Assembly: GCF_900100485.1 (NCBI RefSeq)
Contig: NZ_FNDH01000010.1
Span: 1-64,000 of the forward strand
Direction: 5' to 3'
DNA length: 64,000 bases
Source of the DNA: Nitrosomonas sp. Nm132
GTDB taxonomy: Bacteria; Pseudomonadota; Gammaproteobacteria; Burkholderiales; Nitrosomonadaceae
Part shown: piece after piece, positions 55,001 through 63,022 of the stretch
Numbering within the stretch: the first letter of the stretch is position 1
How the letters are laid out: each line of letters begins with the position of its first letter
The notes under the pieces: model-generated
What the model was told of the DNA's origin: nothing
Databases searched by the model: none
The model's input: only the letters and a program-made list of their open reading frames with translations
Made by a program: the position numbers and the translations under genes

Positions 55001-57340
55001 CTCTGAAGCAGCCACCTCACCTAAATCGATCTGCGTCATCGCAAACTGAGGCAGCGGTTGAATCACCTGCTCAACCGATCCATCCGTGCCGATACAGAAA
55101 ATCGTGCGTAATGACTCATGTCGCTCGATCAAACCATGAAAGCTCGCATGCAATGCCTGGACATCGAGCAATCCTGCCAGCCGTAATGCATATTGAATAT
55201 GATAGGCAGTATTGGCGGGATCGAGCTGCCAAAGAAACCACAGCCGCTGCTGTCCGTAAGACAACGGGATTGAATTGACTCCGTGTTGAACAGGCACTAT
55301 GCGAGAATCAGCTGCCAGCGGGGAACAGCCAGCTGATAAAAGATGCTTAATTTCCGCTGCGCACGCATGCAGCCGGGGATGCTGAAACAGGCTGCGCGGA
55401 GAGAAATTGATCTGCCAATGATCTGAGATACGTGCCGCAACCTGAGCCGTAGCGAGTGAGTTGCCACCCATGGCAAAAAAATGATCTTCACGCCCCAGCT
55501 CGGTGTGATTTAACACAGATTGCCAGATGGCTGCCAACACCATCTCCGTTTCATCAGTCAATGCTTGCGGTGGTTGAGTGCTACCACCGATTACGAAACC
55601 GCCAAATTCGTAGATGGCATAGGCATCCAGCGTACGTTCACGCCATCCCTGACGGCAGGCCGCGCGTTGCAGTTTTCCACTCGAGGTTTTAGGCAAGGCC
55701 CCCGGATTCAGGAGCACCACTACAGACAACGGTTCTTGGCAACTGATACTGACCGTCTCATTTAATACGTTCACAAGGGTTTCGGCAGAAACGAGTTTCT
55801 GCATATTGCGCGATACCTCAACGGCAATACCGATTCCTTCACCATCTCTGGTTTCCACTGAAAATGCGGCAATCCGGCCTTTACGCACCGCTTCCACTTC
55901 TTCTTCGATCACCAGTTCAATATCCTGTGGATAAATATTCTGCCCACGGATAATGATGAGATCTTTACGCCGCCCCACAATATACAATTGCCCGGCGTGA
56001 ATAAAACCCAGATCTCCGGTACGTAACCAGCGCTTGCCTTCATAGGTCACGAAGGTTTCTGCCGTCTCCTGCGGGCGTTGCCAGTAACCACACGCGAGAC
56101 TGGCTCCATCTGTCCAGATTTCACCGACATTGCCATCCGCCAAGGGAATCAACTTCTCTGGATCAACGATGGCTATCGAATGATGAGATGCGGGAAAACC
56201 GCATGCCACTAGGGATGTCCCAGACGCTGCTACCTCGGCTTTGCCTTGCGCCAGCTTCTCGGTAGAAAAGTCATGGGCTTTCATCCCCTCTCCACGCACG
56301 CCGCCAGTCACAAATAACGTCGCCTCAGCCAAACCATAACACGGGTAAATCGTCCCAGCAGAGAAACCGACTGAGCTAAAACGTTCGATGAAAGCCCACA
56401 TTGTGTCTCTGCGCACCGGCTCGGCGCCCGAGAACGCAACGCGCCAGCTCGATAAATCGAGCTCCTGTAATTGTGCGTTTCTTACGCGCTCGACGCATAG
56501 CTGGAAAGCGAAATTGGGAGCGCCACTGACTGTAGCGCGGTAGCGCGAAATGACTTCCAGCCAGCGAACCGGCCTTTCGACAAAAAAACCAGGCGTCATC
56601 AGGACCACGGGAACACCGCGATGAAGAGGCTGCAACAGACCGCCAATCAGGCCCATATCATGGTAAAGCGGCAACCAACTCACGAAGATATCATCTGAAT
56701 CAATCGACATGCCTTCTTCAAATACCCGCGCATTGATCATCAAATTGTGGTGACTGACCATGACTCCTTTGGGCGTGGAAGTTGATCCCGAGGTATATTG
56801 CAGGAAAGCGATCTCATCTTTCTCCGGCAGGCGCGCATGCCATGCGGGCACCTTATTTTGCTCACTACTTTGAGTTAGGGTATCGACAGTCAGGATATCA
56901 GCGCCAGCTAACTGAGCGATCGCTGCATCATTGATCAGCGGCAAAAACTGGCTGGCCGTGACAATGCACCTCGCCTTGGCATCCGCAGCAATCGCGAGCA
57001 ATCTTGCCAGATGCTGTTCCCGGATGGACTCTGGTGGAAAAGCAGGGACAGCGATCATGCCTGCATAAAGGCAGGCAAGAAAACCGATCACGTAATGCTC
57101 ATCGTTATCCATCAGCAATAACGCCCGTTCACCCCGCATGAAACGATCTTGCAAAACAGCGGCAACGACCCTGACGTGCAGATCGAGCGAAGCATAATCT
57201 AATTGCTTGTCAACAAGCTCGTCACCGGCTGCACTCACGACAATCAGCGCAGGGTCCGCTGGTCGTTCCCGTGCCAACCTTTGCAGATGGCTAACGATGT
57301 TGTCAGGATAACTGCGAGAGGGAATCAGTCTTGTATTCAT
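52037..57340 (-). CDS. Loading NRPS: fatty acyl-AMP ligase-ACP-C-A-PCP
   Basis: A 1767-aa protein. Residues 1 to about 585 are a fatty acyl-AMP ligase (LQYTSGSTSTPKGVMVSHH, WLPLYHDMGLIGG, SGAPNFAFQLC), which activates a free fatty acid as acyl-AMP. Next come an ACP (GGNSL about 627), a C domain (HHIISDGAS about 823), an A domain (TSGSTGRPKG about 1305) and a PCP (GGHSL about 1693). Specificity residues read DAEHIGAITK; the Glu suggests a basic amino acid, identity open. It therefore starts the product as an N-acyl amino acid. A similar FAAL-NRPS/PKS start occurs in lipopeptide siderophores of Burkholderiales (cupriachelin, taiwachelin and variochelin types). It is the first and longest-reaching megasynthase gene of the operon. 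Confidence 0.95.
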   Translation of the reverse strand: MNTRLIPSRSYPDNIVSHLQRLARERPADPALIVVSAAGDELVDKQLDYASLDLHVRVVAAVLQDRFMRGERALLLMDNDEHYVIGFLACLYAGMIAVPAFPPESIREQHLARLLAIAADAKARCIVTASQFLPLINDAAIAQLAGADILTVDTLTQSSEQNKVPAWHARLPEKDEIAFLQYTSGSTSTPKGVMVSHHNLMINARVFEEGMSIDSDDIFVSWLPLYHDMGLIGGLLQPLHRGVPVVLMTPGFFVERPVRWLEVISRYRATVSGAPNFAFQLCVERVRNAQLQELDLSSWRVAFSGAEPVRRDTMWAFIERFSSVGFSAGTIYPCYGLAEATLFVTGGVRGEGMKAHDFSTEKLAQGKAEVAASGTSLVACGFPASHHSIAIVDPEKLIPLADGNVGEIWTDGASLACGYWQRPQETAETFVTYEGKRWLRTGDLGFIHAGQLYIVGRRKDLIIIRGQNIYPQDIELVIEEEVEAVRKGRIAAFSVETRDGEGIGIAVEVSRNMQKLVSAETLVNVLNETVSISCQEPLSVVVLLNPGALPKTSSGKLQRAACRQGWRERTLDAYAIYEFGGFVIGGSTQPPQALTDETEMVLAAIWQSVLNHTELGREDHFFAMGGNSLATAQVAARISDHWQINFSPRSLFQHPRLHACAAEIKHLLSAGCSPLAADSRIVPVQHGVNSIPLSYGQQRLWFLWQLDPANTAYHIQYALRLAGLLDVQALHASFHGLIERHESLRTIFCIGTDGSVEQVIQPLPQFAMTQIDLGEVAASERTARAAAEAQRMVSIPFDLTQGPLLRVALVRMTENESILIIVMHHIISDGASMQIMIDELAARYQAHLRGETASLNNLPIQYADYTLWQQKWLQAGEKERQLAYWQDYLGSEHPILTLPTDRPRQPLTSYQAARHRFDLPTAVLSKLRKLIQDRGATLFMALSTAFQALLFRHTGQYDIRVGVPIANRNRVETAGLIGFFVNTQVLRGQLHGRMTLAELLEQVREAAIEAQAHQDLPFEQLVEALHPQRDVRHSPLFQVTINHLVRDDQALQKISGLAITDYPLPEQSAQFELILETVESPDGRIRASFIYAADLFDSSLMARLGRHYVSILRALAENPEGAIGDINLLNQEEVLQLRNWGVAVPPASAAQFVHQLIEQQVERCPQLAAVISGHIELSYAELNRRANRLAHRLISLGVKPEIKVGIVVERSIEMIMGLLAILKAGGAYVPLDPGYPGERLSYMLEDSGIQLLLTQTHIRSRIPQREGLTILEFEALDLSTGIETNPVVRLHGDHLAYVIYTSGSTGRPKGVSVAHGPLAMHLTAIKKVYDVRPGDRELMFFSMNFDAAVEQWTTPLIEGAAIVLSSANDLAGKGFVDLIEKHQVTTLHLPPAYLRMLLPLLDNKALSVRLCIAGGEAWYATDVAATQATFQNVRLVNAYGPTETVITPTAWISHASEEHALTSVDGDYAPIGQPVGARSLYVLDTELNLVPPGTTGELYVGGEGLARGYLDRPALTSERFIPDPFAQRGGRLYRTGDLVRWRSDGQLEYLGRVDHQIKIRGFRVELGEIESQLLAQAGVREAVVVAQEGRNGLRLIAYVAAHAGMLLNASLLKTALGAVLPDYMIPSLFIFLDTLPLNPNGKIDRQALPSPEQFDQPDYEPPVNAIEVMVSEIWAETLGVPRVGLYNNFFDLGGHSLLLIKIQHRLQERLNTPISIVDLFKYPTVASLVKFLSQGSADHVSLQRHQQRAQRQRGAFIQRTQKAERIH

Positions 57341-57425
57341 GATTTACACCTAAAAATAAATTCGTGCTTTACCGGAAAAAATTTTGCGACCCAAACCTGT
57401 ATTTGGCACTTCATTGTTTTTGCGA

Positions 57426-58127
57426 CTAATCAGCATAGGAAAGACTGGCGCTGCATTCGTGCACTCGCGATTTACCCTGATGGGTCAACGCCAATGCCGC
57501 CGCGTAGTGCAGAGGTACGCCAATCGACCAGGCGTCGACTCCGGCCCATTCGCCTTGATCATGGATAATGCAGTAGCTGCCGTCATGATTTGGCCGTACG
57601 GTAATGGCTTGCAGGTATTCAGCAATCCCCCATCCCAGTGCTTTCAGTACCGATTCCTTCACTACCCAGAGCTCGATAAAATTCTGGCTTGACCAGATTC
57701 CCTCTGCATGTTCTACCGAAGAAAGCACATGCGCATCCAAATAGGCGACATCCCGTTGACGCTGCTCAATATCGATCCCAATCTCCCCCTGGGTGGAAAG
57801 TGCAATCAACGCAAAACTCCCTGCATGGGAAACATTGAACTCGATGCCTGGATGCGCTTGTAAATGAGGTTTACCAAAGGCGCCTGTTACAAAGTGCAGC
57901 TCATTTGGCGGCAACACCACCCGTTCCGCCAGCAAACGGCGCAGCGCCGCCCGCGTCGCTATAGCACGCACCCGATCCTGCTGGCGATGAAAGCGTTGCG
58001 CACGAGCCTGCTCGTCAGCGCTCAGCATCGCCCAGTCATCAGCAAGCCAGGTCGAATCGAAATCGAACTCGAGCAACCAGACTTCGATGCCAGCAGGAAT
58101 AGTCTCAGGCAGTGGCAAACGCTTCAT
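57426..58127 (-). CDS. Sfp-type 4'-phosphopantetheinyl transferase
   Basis: A 233-aa protein of the Sfp/Gsp type, which transfers phosphopantetheine from CoA onto the Ser of the carrier domains and so activates the megasynthases. The substrate and magnesium-binding motifs are present: GKPHLQAHPGIEFNVSHAG, GIDIEQRQRD and WVVKESVLKALGWG. The length is normal for the class (about 220-250). Its start overlaps the thioesterase stop by 23 bp and it ends 85 bp before the FAAL gene. Confidence 0.95.
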   Translation of the reverse strand: MKRLPLPETIPAGIEVWLLEFDFDSTWLADDWAMLSADEQARAQRFHRQQDRVRAIATRAALRRLLAERVVLPPNELHFVTGAFGKPHLQAHPGIEFNVSHAGSFALIALSTQGEIGIDIEQRQRDVAYLDAHVLSSVEHAEGIWSSQNFIELWVVKESVLKALGWGIAEYLQAITVRPNHDGSYCIIHDQGEWAGVDAWSIGVPLHYAAALALTHQGKSRVHECSASLSYAD

Positions 58128-58842
58128 GTGGCACTTCGATTAAACTTTCCGCCAAGCGTTTTATTAACGCGAGGAGAAATGCTTCTTCAGACTGCCGAAG
58201 AAAAAAATGACCCCCATCGAACCAGTCCAGGGTAAACGCCTGGGTACTTGCCAGCCGCCAATCATTCAGCTTCTCCGCTTCGATCTGATCCGCATGCCCG
58301 CCAAAAACATGGATGGGAATGGGCAGAGGCGATAACGGCACATGCCGGAAGCTCCCGCAAACACGGTAATCCATCCTCAATAAATCCAGCGTCATCGCCA
58401 GCAGTTCCGGGTTATCGAACACTTCTTCCGGAGTACCACCCTGTTTGCGTAAATCTGCGATCAATGCAGCCTGCCCCTGTATCCTGACGTAACGCTCGCT
58501 ATCCTGGCGATTCGGTGCTGCACAACCCGACACGAATAATGCAGCGGGTAGCGGCAATGTTCGAGCAGCCAGACCATGGGTGATCCCATAAGCAAGCAAA
58601 GCTCCCATGCTGTGGCCAAAAAAGGCGTAGTGTTCAGGCATTGTGGCTGCAAGCTCATCGCACAGCCTTTCGGTCAGCACTGCATAGTTTTCTTCCGGCA
58701 GCTCATCCATTCGACTGCCACGGCCCGGCAATTCAACGGGTTGCACCGTTATCCAGGAAGGCAGTAACCGTCGCCAGCGTAGATACATCGTTGCACTTGC
58801 GCCTGCACACGGCAAACAGAAAAGCGTTAATGGTTTCAACAT
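58105..58842 (-). CDS. Type II thioesterase
   Basis: A 245-aa alpha/beta hydrolase that frees stalled or wrongly primed carriers in NRPS/PKS systems. It begins LKPLTLFCLPCAGASATMY, has the oxyanion/PGRGSRMDE segment, the nucleophile in FFGHSMGALLAYG, the Asp in FGGHADQI and the His in FDGGHFFLR. It sits 12 bp after the MbtH gene and overlaps the PPTase gene by 23 bp. The separate stand-alone form is distinct from the thioesterase domain ending the trimodular NRPS. Confidence 0.95.
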   Translation of the reverse strand: MLKPLTLFCLPCAGASATMYLRWRRLLPSWITVQPVELPGRGSRMDELPEENYAVLTERLCDELAATMPEHYAFFGHSMGALLAYGITHGLAARTLPLPAALFVSGCAAPNRQDSERYVRIQGQAALIADLRKQGGTPEEVFDNPELLAMTLDLLRMDYRVCGSFRHVPLSPLPIPIHVFGGHADQIEAEKLNDWRLASTQAFTLDWFDGGHFFLRQSEEAFLLALIKRLAESLIEVPHEAFATA

Positions 58843-58854
58843 TAATACGCTGCA

Positions 58855-59070
58855 CTAGATGCGGTTATCCATGAAACGCCGCAGGCTGAGCGGCCGCATA
58901 TCTGTCCAGACTTTCTCAATATGATCCAGACAGGTCTTTTTGTCGCCCAGCACGCCGGTATCTTGCCAGCCACCCGGAATCGCTTTCCATTCCGGCCAAA
59001 CAGAGTATTGTTCTTCATGATTGACCAAAACACGAAACACACCCTCTTCGCGATCAAAACAGCTTGTCAT
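58855..59070 (-). CDS. MbtH-like protein
   Basis: A 71-aa protein of the MbtH family, small partners that bind and activate A domains. The family pattern is clear: [12 protein letters not shown], then IPGGWQDTG with the conserved Trp, then [18 protein letters not shown]. Ribosome site GAGGT lies before the ATG at 59070. It is the first structural gene after the sigma factor and is followed after 12 bp by the thioesterase. Confidence 0.95.
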   Translation of the reverse strand: MTSCFDREEGVFRVLVNHEEQYSVWPEWKAIPGGWQDTGVLGDKKTCLDHIEKVWTDMRPLSLRRFMDNRI

Positions 59071-59116
59071 AGCACATACCTCAGATTTACGAATAAATAG
59101 TTTTTTAATACTTATT

Positions 59117-59136
59117 AAAAAGAATGCTTCTTATTC
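59117..59136. promoter_or_regulatory. Possible Fur-type site upstream of mbtH
   Basis: AAGAATGCTTCTTATTC contains the inverted pair AAGAA/TTCTT in an AT-rich context about 50-65 bp before the mbtH start. The match to the Fur consensus is modest. The 217-bp gap between sigma factor and mbtH probably holds the megasynthase operon promoter, perhaps read by the ECF sigma factor. Confidence 0.3.
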
Positions 59137-59287
59137 AAACTAGACGAATCGGCCTATGAAGAATACAAAAAATAACCAGAAGCTTTTTGCAAACACCATA
59201 AATTCCTAATGAATTGAAAGAATTAAAGTATTAGCGAGCGAAATTGATCCAATTCGGAACGATCATCAAAAGCGAAATAAAAAACAA

Positions 59288-59818
59288 TTATTGCGGCACT
59301 GCAGAACAGGATTGGAGCGCATTTCTACAATGATTCGTTGTTTCGCGAATAAGGATATTTGCTAAGGAAGTGGAAATATTTAATTCATCGGCTATCATCC
59401 GATGGGTATACCCATCTATCCGGTAAAGCTCAAAAACCCGTTTGGTGCGTTCAGGGAGTTTAGCCAGCACCTGGATAACCAGCGCAATATGCTGGCGATT
59501 GATCGCATGCGTTTCAGGCAGGTCTGCCAGGGCCGGAACATGCAGTCCTTCTTCGTCTATTCCAAACAGTTCTGTCTCGAACACCATTCGCCGATAATGA
59601 TCAATAGCCAAATTACGGACGATCTGGAACATATAAGCCAACGGCTGCCTGATATCCTGAGCCGCTGTCATTTCAATTATCTTGATATAAGCATCCTGCA
59701 CTATATCGTCTGAACGCTCCCAATCACCCAGGATTTTGTAGGCAGCCCGGCGTAACTGCACACGGTTCGAAATAAATAATGTGTTTATTTCCTGAGTCCA
59801 TTTTTCTACAGGTATCAT
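59288..59818 (-). CDS. ECF sigma factor of the FecI/PvdS type
   Basis: A 176-aa two-domain sigma factor. Region 2 has RRAAYKILGDWERSDDIVQD and AYIKIIE with the core-binding and -10 helices; region 4 has LPERTKRVFELYRIDGYTH and the HTH IADELNISTSLANILIRE. FecI/PvdS-type factors drive iron-uptake and siderophore genes and are repressed by Fur. Here it heads the megasynthase cluster, with a Fur-box-like site about 47 bp upstream and GAGGT before the ATG. The usual FecR anti-sigma partner and a TonB-dependent receptor are not adjacent. Confidence 0.9.
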   Translation of the reverse strand: MIPVEKWTQEINTLFISNRVQLRRAAYKILGDWERSDDIVQDAYIKIIEMTAAQDIRQPLAYMFQIVRNLAIDHYRRMVFETELFGIDEEGLHVPALADLPETHAINRQHIALVIQVLAKLPERTKRVFELYRIDGYTHRMIADELNISTSLANILIRETTNHCRNALQSCSAVPQ

Positions 59819-59866
59819 CGTAAACCTCTTTATTTTTATTCTGTTAATAATAGTAATAATGCTAGT

Positions 59867-59885
59867 AATAATGATTCTTATTAAT
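59867..59885. promoter_or_regulatory. Fur box upstream of the ECF sigma gene
   Basis: AATAATGATTCTTATTAAT matches the 19-bp Fur consensus GATAATGATAATCATTATC at 13 positions by eye. It lies about 49 bp upstream of the sigma-factor ATG in a very AT-rich stretch, the right place to repress it when iron is plentiful. Confidence 0.65.
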
Positions 59886-60485
59886 AAAAATAAAATCTAA
59901 AATCTAGAAAATAGGCCCATCCCTTTAATAAGTTGTTATCTTGACCAATCGATCGATTGTCGCCCTAAAAATAACAGGCTTACTCAATGGGTAAATCCAC
60001 TACGTGATGTATTCACGATTTGACAGCGAACGCCAGCGCTTAGCGATTCAGCGCCGCTACAGTGACTGGATTTCTTACGGGCATAACCAGGTTTTAGCGC
60101 AACAGTTTCATCGAAGCTCAAAACAACGGAGTACTCGGCGACTAAATGTCCGGAGATCGAGTCATTCGTTACAGTTGATTTTGCTAAATTGGACTGGCTT
60201 GCGCGAACAGTAAGCGGTATCGATAAACAAACTGCCCACCCTCGATTTGAAACCCGTAAGAGGTGTCTTCTATTGTCAGCCAAGCTCTTTTTTTCGTACA
60301 TAAAGCCATTTCCTAGTCATTAATTAATGGCTGGCTGACATGCGATATGCGCTTTGTTGGCTGGCTGTGCAAAACTTCGTTTTGAGGGGTGATTGTGATG
60401 ATAGTGTTATTGCATATAGGAATGCTCGCACCACTCAAACTCTTTAAATCACACCCCAAGCCTGAATTTCTCCTAAAGAGATCTA
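59886..60485. other. Region with only decayed or unrecognised ORFs
   Basis: About 600 bp between the sigma-factor control region and an isolated Fur-type promoter. A 105-codon minus-strand frame (59984-60301, starting MYEKKSLADNRRHLLRV) overlaps a 69-codon plus-strand frame; neither resembles a known protein. Position suggests what is left of an iron-regulated gene, but no receptor or FecR motif is visible. Confidence 0.4.
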
Positions 60486-60486
60486 A

Positions 60487-60515
60487 ATGATAATGATTAT
60501 TATTTGCCTTGTAAA
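60487..60515 (-). promoter_or_regulatory. Fur-controlled minus-strand promoter without an intact gene
   Basis: Minus strand: TTTACA (60510-60515), 17-bp spacer, TATCAT (60487-60492). A strong Fur box overlaps it: plus-strand GATAATGATTATTATTTGC (60489-60507) agrees with the consensus at 15 of 19 positions by eye. The transcript would run toward 60300 into unrecognised sequence. Confidence 0.7.
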
Positions 60516-60575
60516 ATACTTATTGCTTATTTTCAGCAATGGCGCGCTCATCAGACACGCTGCAATTTAAAAAAC

Positions 60576-61247
60576 TCATTCATTTACTGGCTGGATCAGC
60601 TGCTCCCCCTGATTACTGATCCGTCCTACCGCAGGCGATACTGCCCAAAACTGCATCTTCTCGGAAGAACACGGTTTCAGAATAGACGATAAGGCGTCAT
60701 CAGGTAGCTGGGAAGGGGTCAACCAGTTATCCCAGGATTCAGGAGGGACGATCACTGGCATGCGATCATGAATGGAACGCATTAATGCATTACTGCTCGT
60801 AGTGATGATTGCACAGCTATCGATGACAACTTCATCTACCGTTGCTGTCTCCCATATGCCAGCGAATGATAATGGACTGCCATCTTTGGCCGAAATAAAG
60901 AAGGGCTGTTTACTTTTACCTTCTGCCAGGGGCTTCCATTCATAGAAACCTGAAGCCGGGATAAGGCAGCGTTGCCGACGAAACGCGTTTTTGAACAACG
61001 GCTTTACCGCAAGCGATTCAGCGCGCGCATTAAATAGCAAAGGCAGCTTTTTTGGGTCCTTGACCCAATGGGGAATCAACCCCCAGCGCATCATTGATCC
61101 TGCCCGGCCAGTGATGCTGTCACGAATGGCCACAATACCGGTCGTAGGCGCGATGTTATAACGCGGCTCGATCTCCGGCATCGCCGCCGCATGATACCAG
61201 TCGATCAGGCTGGAACGTGGATAAGCCAGGCAAAAACGTCCGCACAT
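60576..61247 (-). CDS. yedK: SOS response-associated peptidase / HMCES-like abasic-site protein
   Basis: From the ATG at 61247 the protein is 223 aa and starts MCGRF, placing the catalytic Cys at position 2 after Met removal. Further family motifs are EPRYNIAPTT, MRWGLIPHW, NARAESL, CLIPASGFYEW and SIHDRMPVIV with the active-site His. Family members cross-link covalently to abasic sites in single-stranded DNA and protect them. The longer frame (MNNND...) would bury the Cys and is rejected. The gene is on the opposite strand to the neighbouring exonuclease-GIY-YIG gene. Confidence 0.94.
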   Translation of the reverse strand: MCGRFCLAYPRSSLIDWYHAAAMPEIEPRYNIAPTTGIVAIRDSITGRAGSMMRWGLIPHWVKDPKKLPLLFNARAESLAVKPLFKNAFRRQRCLIPASGFYEWKPLAEGKSKQPFFISAKDGSPLSFAGIWETATVDEVVIDSCAIITTSSNALMRSIHDRMPVIVPPESWDNWLTPSQLPDDALSSILKPCSSEKMQFWAVSPAVGRISNQGEQLIQPVNE

Positions 61248-61380
61248 ACCGTCATTGTTATTCACTAAATGAATGTTTTATAGATGGCTCATAATGGACT
61301 AAAAGCGCCTGTCATGACAACCGTTGTTTCAGCAGGATGCGCAAATTTCAACGCGGATTGACACTCTTGGCTGTTGTTAA

Positions 61381-61435
61381 CCCGAATATTTCATAAATTC
61401 GCGTGATGATCACGCGAATTTATGAAATATTCGGG
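61381..61435. mobile_element. 55-bp perfect-palindrome MITE derivative
   Basis: Two 27-bp arms around one central base form a perfect palindrome. Each arm is the left end of the long MITE (CCCGAATATTTCATAAATT then CGCGTGAT). TTAA flanks it at 61377-61380 and 61436-61439. It lies 34 bp before the start of the exonuclease-GIY-YIG gene, so it would form a hairpin at or near the 5' end of its message. Confidence 0.92.
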
Positions 61436-61469
61436 TTAAGTTATTCAAGTTTAGCGTAGAATCCGGCCA

Positions 61470-62837
61470 ATGCAGCCTTTTGCTTTTGTCGATCTTGAAA
61501 CCACTGGCACCACGGCGTCTGTCGACCGGATCACCGAAGTCGGCATCATCCTGGTTGATGGCTCAAATATTCAGGAATGGAGCTCTCTGATCAATCCGGA
61601 GACACGAATCTCTGCGTTTATCGAGAGGTTAACCGGGATTACGAACCAGATGGTGGCAGAGGCGCCAACCTTTGCCGAGGTCGCCCAACGGGTATTCCAG
61701 ATGCTGGAGGGCCGTCTTTTTGTAGCGCATAACGCCCGTTTTGATTACGGGTTTCTGAAGCAATCATTCAAACGCCAAGGTTATGACTTCCAGGCAACGA
61801 CAATCTGTACCGTCAAACTTTCCAGGCGGCTATTCCCGGGACATCCAAGGCACAATCTGGATAGTCTGATTGAACGGCATGGCTTACAGGTCAATGGCCG
61901 TCACCGGGCGCTGGCGGATGCACAGCTCATCCACCAGTTCTGGCAAAAGATACAGCAACAGATTCCTCCCGCCAAAGTTGCCGCTGCGGTCAAAGCTCTG
62001 ACCGGACGCCCCAGTATCCCGACGCATTTGAACGAACAGATGCTGGATAGCCTCCCCCAGAGACCGGGGGTCTATCTGTTCTACGGAGAGAACGAGCTTC
62101 CACTTTATATTGGCAAATCCATGAACATTCGCCAACGGGTGCTTTCTCATTTCACCAGCGATGTTTCATCCGCTAAGGAAATGAGTCTCTCGCAGCAGGT
62201 CCGGCGGATTGACTATATCGAGACAGGCGGCGAAATCGGTGCGCTGCTCAAGGAAGCCGAGTTGGTGAAGAAACTTCAGCCGACGCATAACCGGAAACTT
62301 CGCCGCAATAACGAACTTTGCTCGATCTCGCTTAAGGAAACCGGAGCAGGTTTGCATATCAATGTGGCTTATGCCCGTGATCTGGATTTCGGCCGGCAAT
62401 CGAATCTGTATGGCCTATTCAAAAGCCTGCAAGAAGCGAACAAGGTATTGGCTAATCTGGCAGATGGGCATGAGCTTTGCAAGGCCATCATTGGACTGGA
62501 AAAGGTTAAGCCCGGCAAGCCCTGCTTTGCTCGCCAACTCAAAAGATGCCGCGGGGGATGCGTTGGCGAAGAACCGTTAGTGGCGCACTCGATGCGCCTG
62601 ATGGCGGCACTGTCTAGCCTGCGCTTCAATAGCTGGCCTTTTACCGGCCCCGCCTACCTCAAGGAAGATGGCGATCTGCTCGTCATAGATAATTGGGCTT
62701 ATCTTGGCACGGCCAAAACAGAAGATGAACTCTGGCAACTCCTGGACTCACCCAGACCCCAGTTCGACAAAGACTCCTACCGGATATTACAGAAAGCTAT
62801 CAAATCGCTGCAACCCATTATTGACCCAGCCAAGTAA
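61470..62837 (+). CDS. DnaQ-type exonuclease fused to a UvrC/Cho-like GIY-YIG nuclease
   Basis: A 455-aa fusion. Residues 1 to about 165 are a DEDDh 3'-5' exonuclease: FVDLETTGTT (Asp/Glu), VAHNARFDYGFL, and HRALADAQLIHQF. Residues about 190-280 are a GIY-YIG domain (RPGVYLFYGENELPLYIGKS, IRQRVLSHF, EIGALLKEAELVKKLQP), as in Cho, the UvrC homologue that makes the 3' incision in nucleotide-excision repair. The remainder (FARQLKRCRGGCVGEE and a C-terminal tail) resembles the Cho-related extension of this family. Such fusions are known in proteobacteria. A damage-repair role is likely. The palindromic mini-MITE sits just upstream. Confidence 0.9.
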   Translation: MQPFAFVDLETTGTTASVDRITEVGIILVDGSNIQEWSSLINPETRISAFIERLTGITNQMVAEAPTFAEVAQRVFQMLEGRLFVAHNARFDYGFLKQSFKRQGYDFQATTICTVKLSRRLFPGHPRHNLDSLIERHGLQVNGRHRALADAQLIHQFWQKIQQQIPPAKVAAAVKALTGRPSIPTHLNEQMLDSLPQRPGVYLFYGENELPLYIGKSMNIRQRVLSHFTSDVSSAKEMSLSQQVRRIDYIETGGEIGALLKEAELVKKLQPTHNRKLRRNNELCSISLKETGAGLHINVAYARDLDFGRQSNLYGLFKSLQEANKVLANLADGHELCKAIIGLEKVKPGKPCFARQLKRCRGGCVGEEPLVAHSMRLMAALSSLRFNSWPFTGPAYLKEDGDLLVIDNWAYLGTAKTEDELWQLLDSPRPQFDKDSYRILQKAIKSLQPIIDPAK

Positions 62838-63022
62838 AGCTTTAACTACAAAATTAAATTTGTCGTAATCAACTTCAAACTCCCCTGGTCGGGCCAATAG
62901 CCTCTATTGCTGCTGTTAGTCCAGTATTCTCAGCAGAAAATGATATGCTTCCTACCAGGAAAATTTAATGGATATCTTGGAAAAATACCTTTTCAGGAAC
63001 GACTAACTAACAGGGATCTGCC

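Noticed and set aside
58842-59057. 71-codon frame overlapping the MbtH gene.
   Set aside because: It is a shifted-frame shadow; the frame at 58855-59070 carries all MbtH residues.
59984-60301. 105-codon minus-strand frame as a real iron-regulated gene.
   Set aside because: It has a passable start but no recognisable domain, overlaps an equally open plus-strand frame, and lacks clear coding character; recorded only as part of a decayed region.
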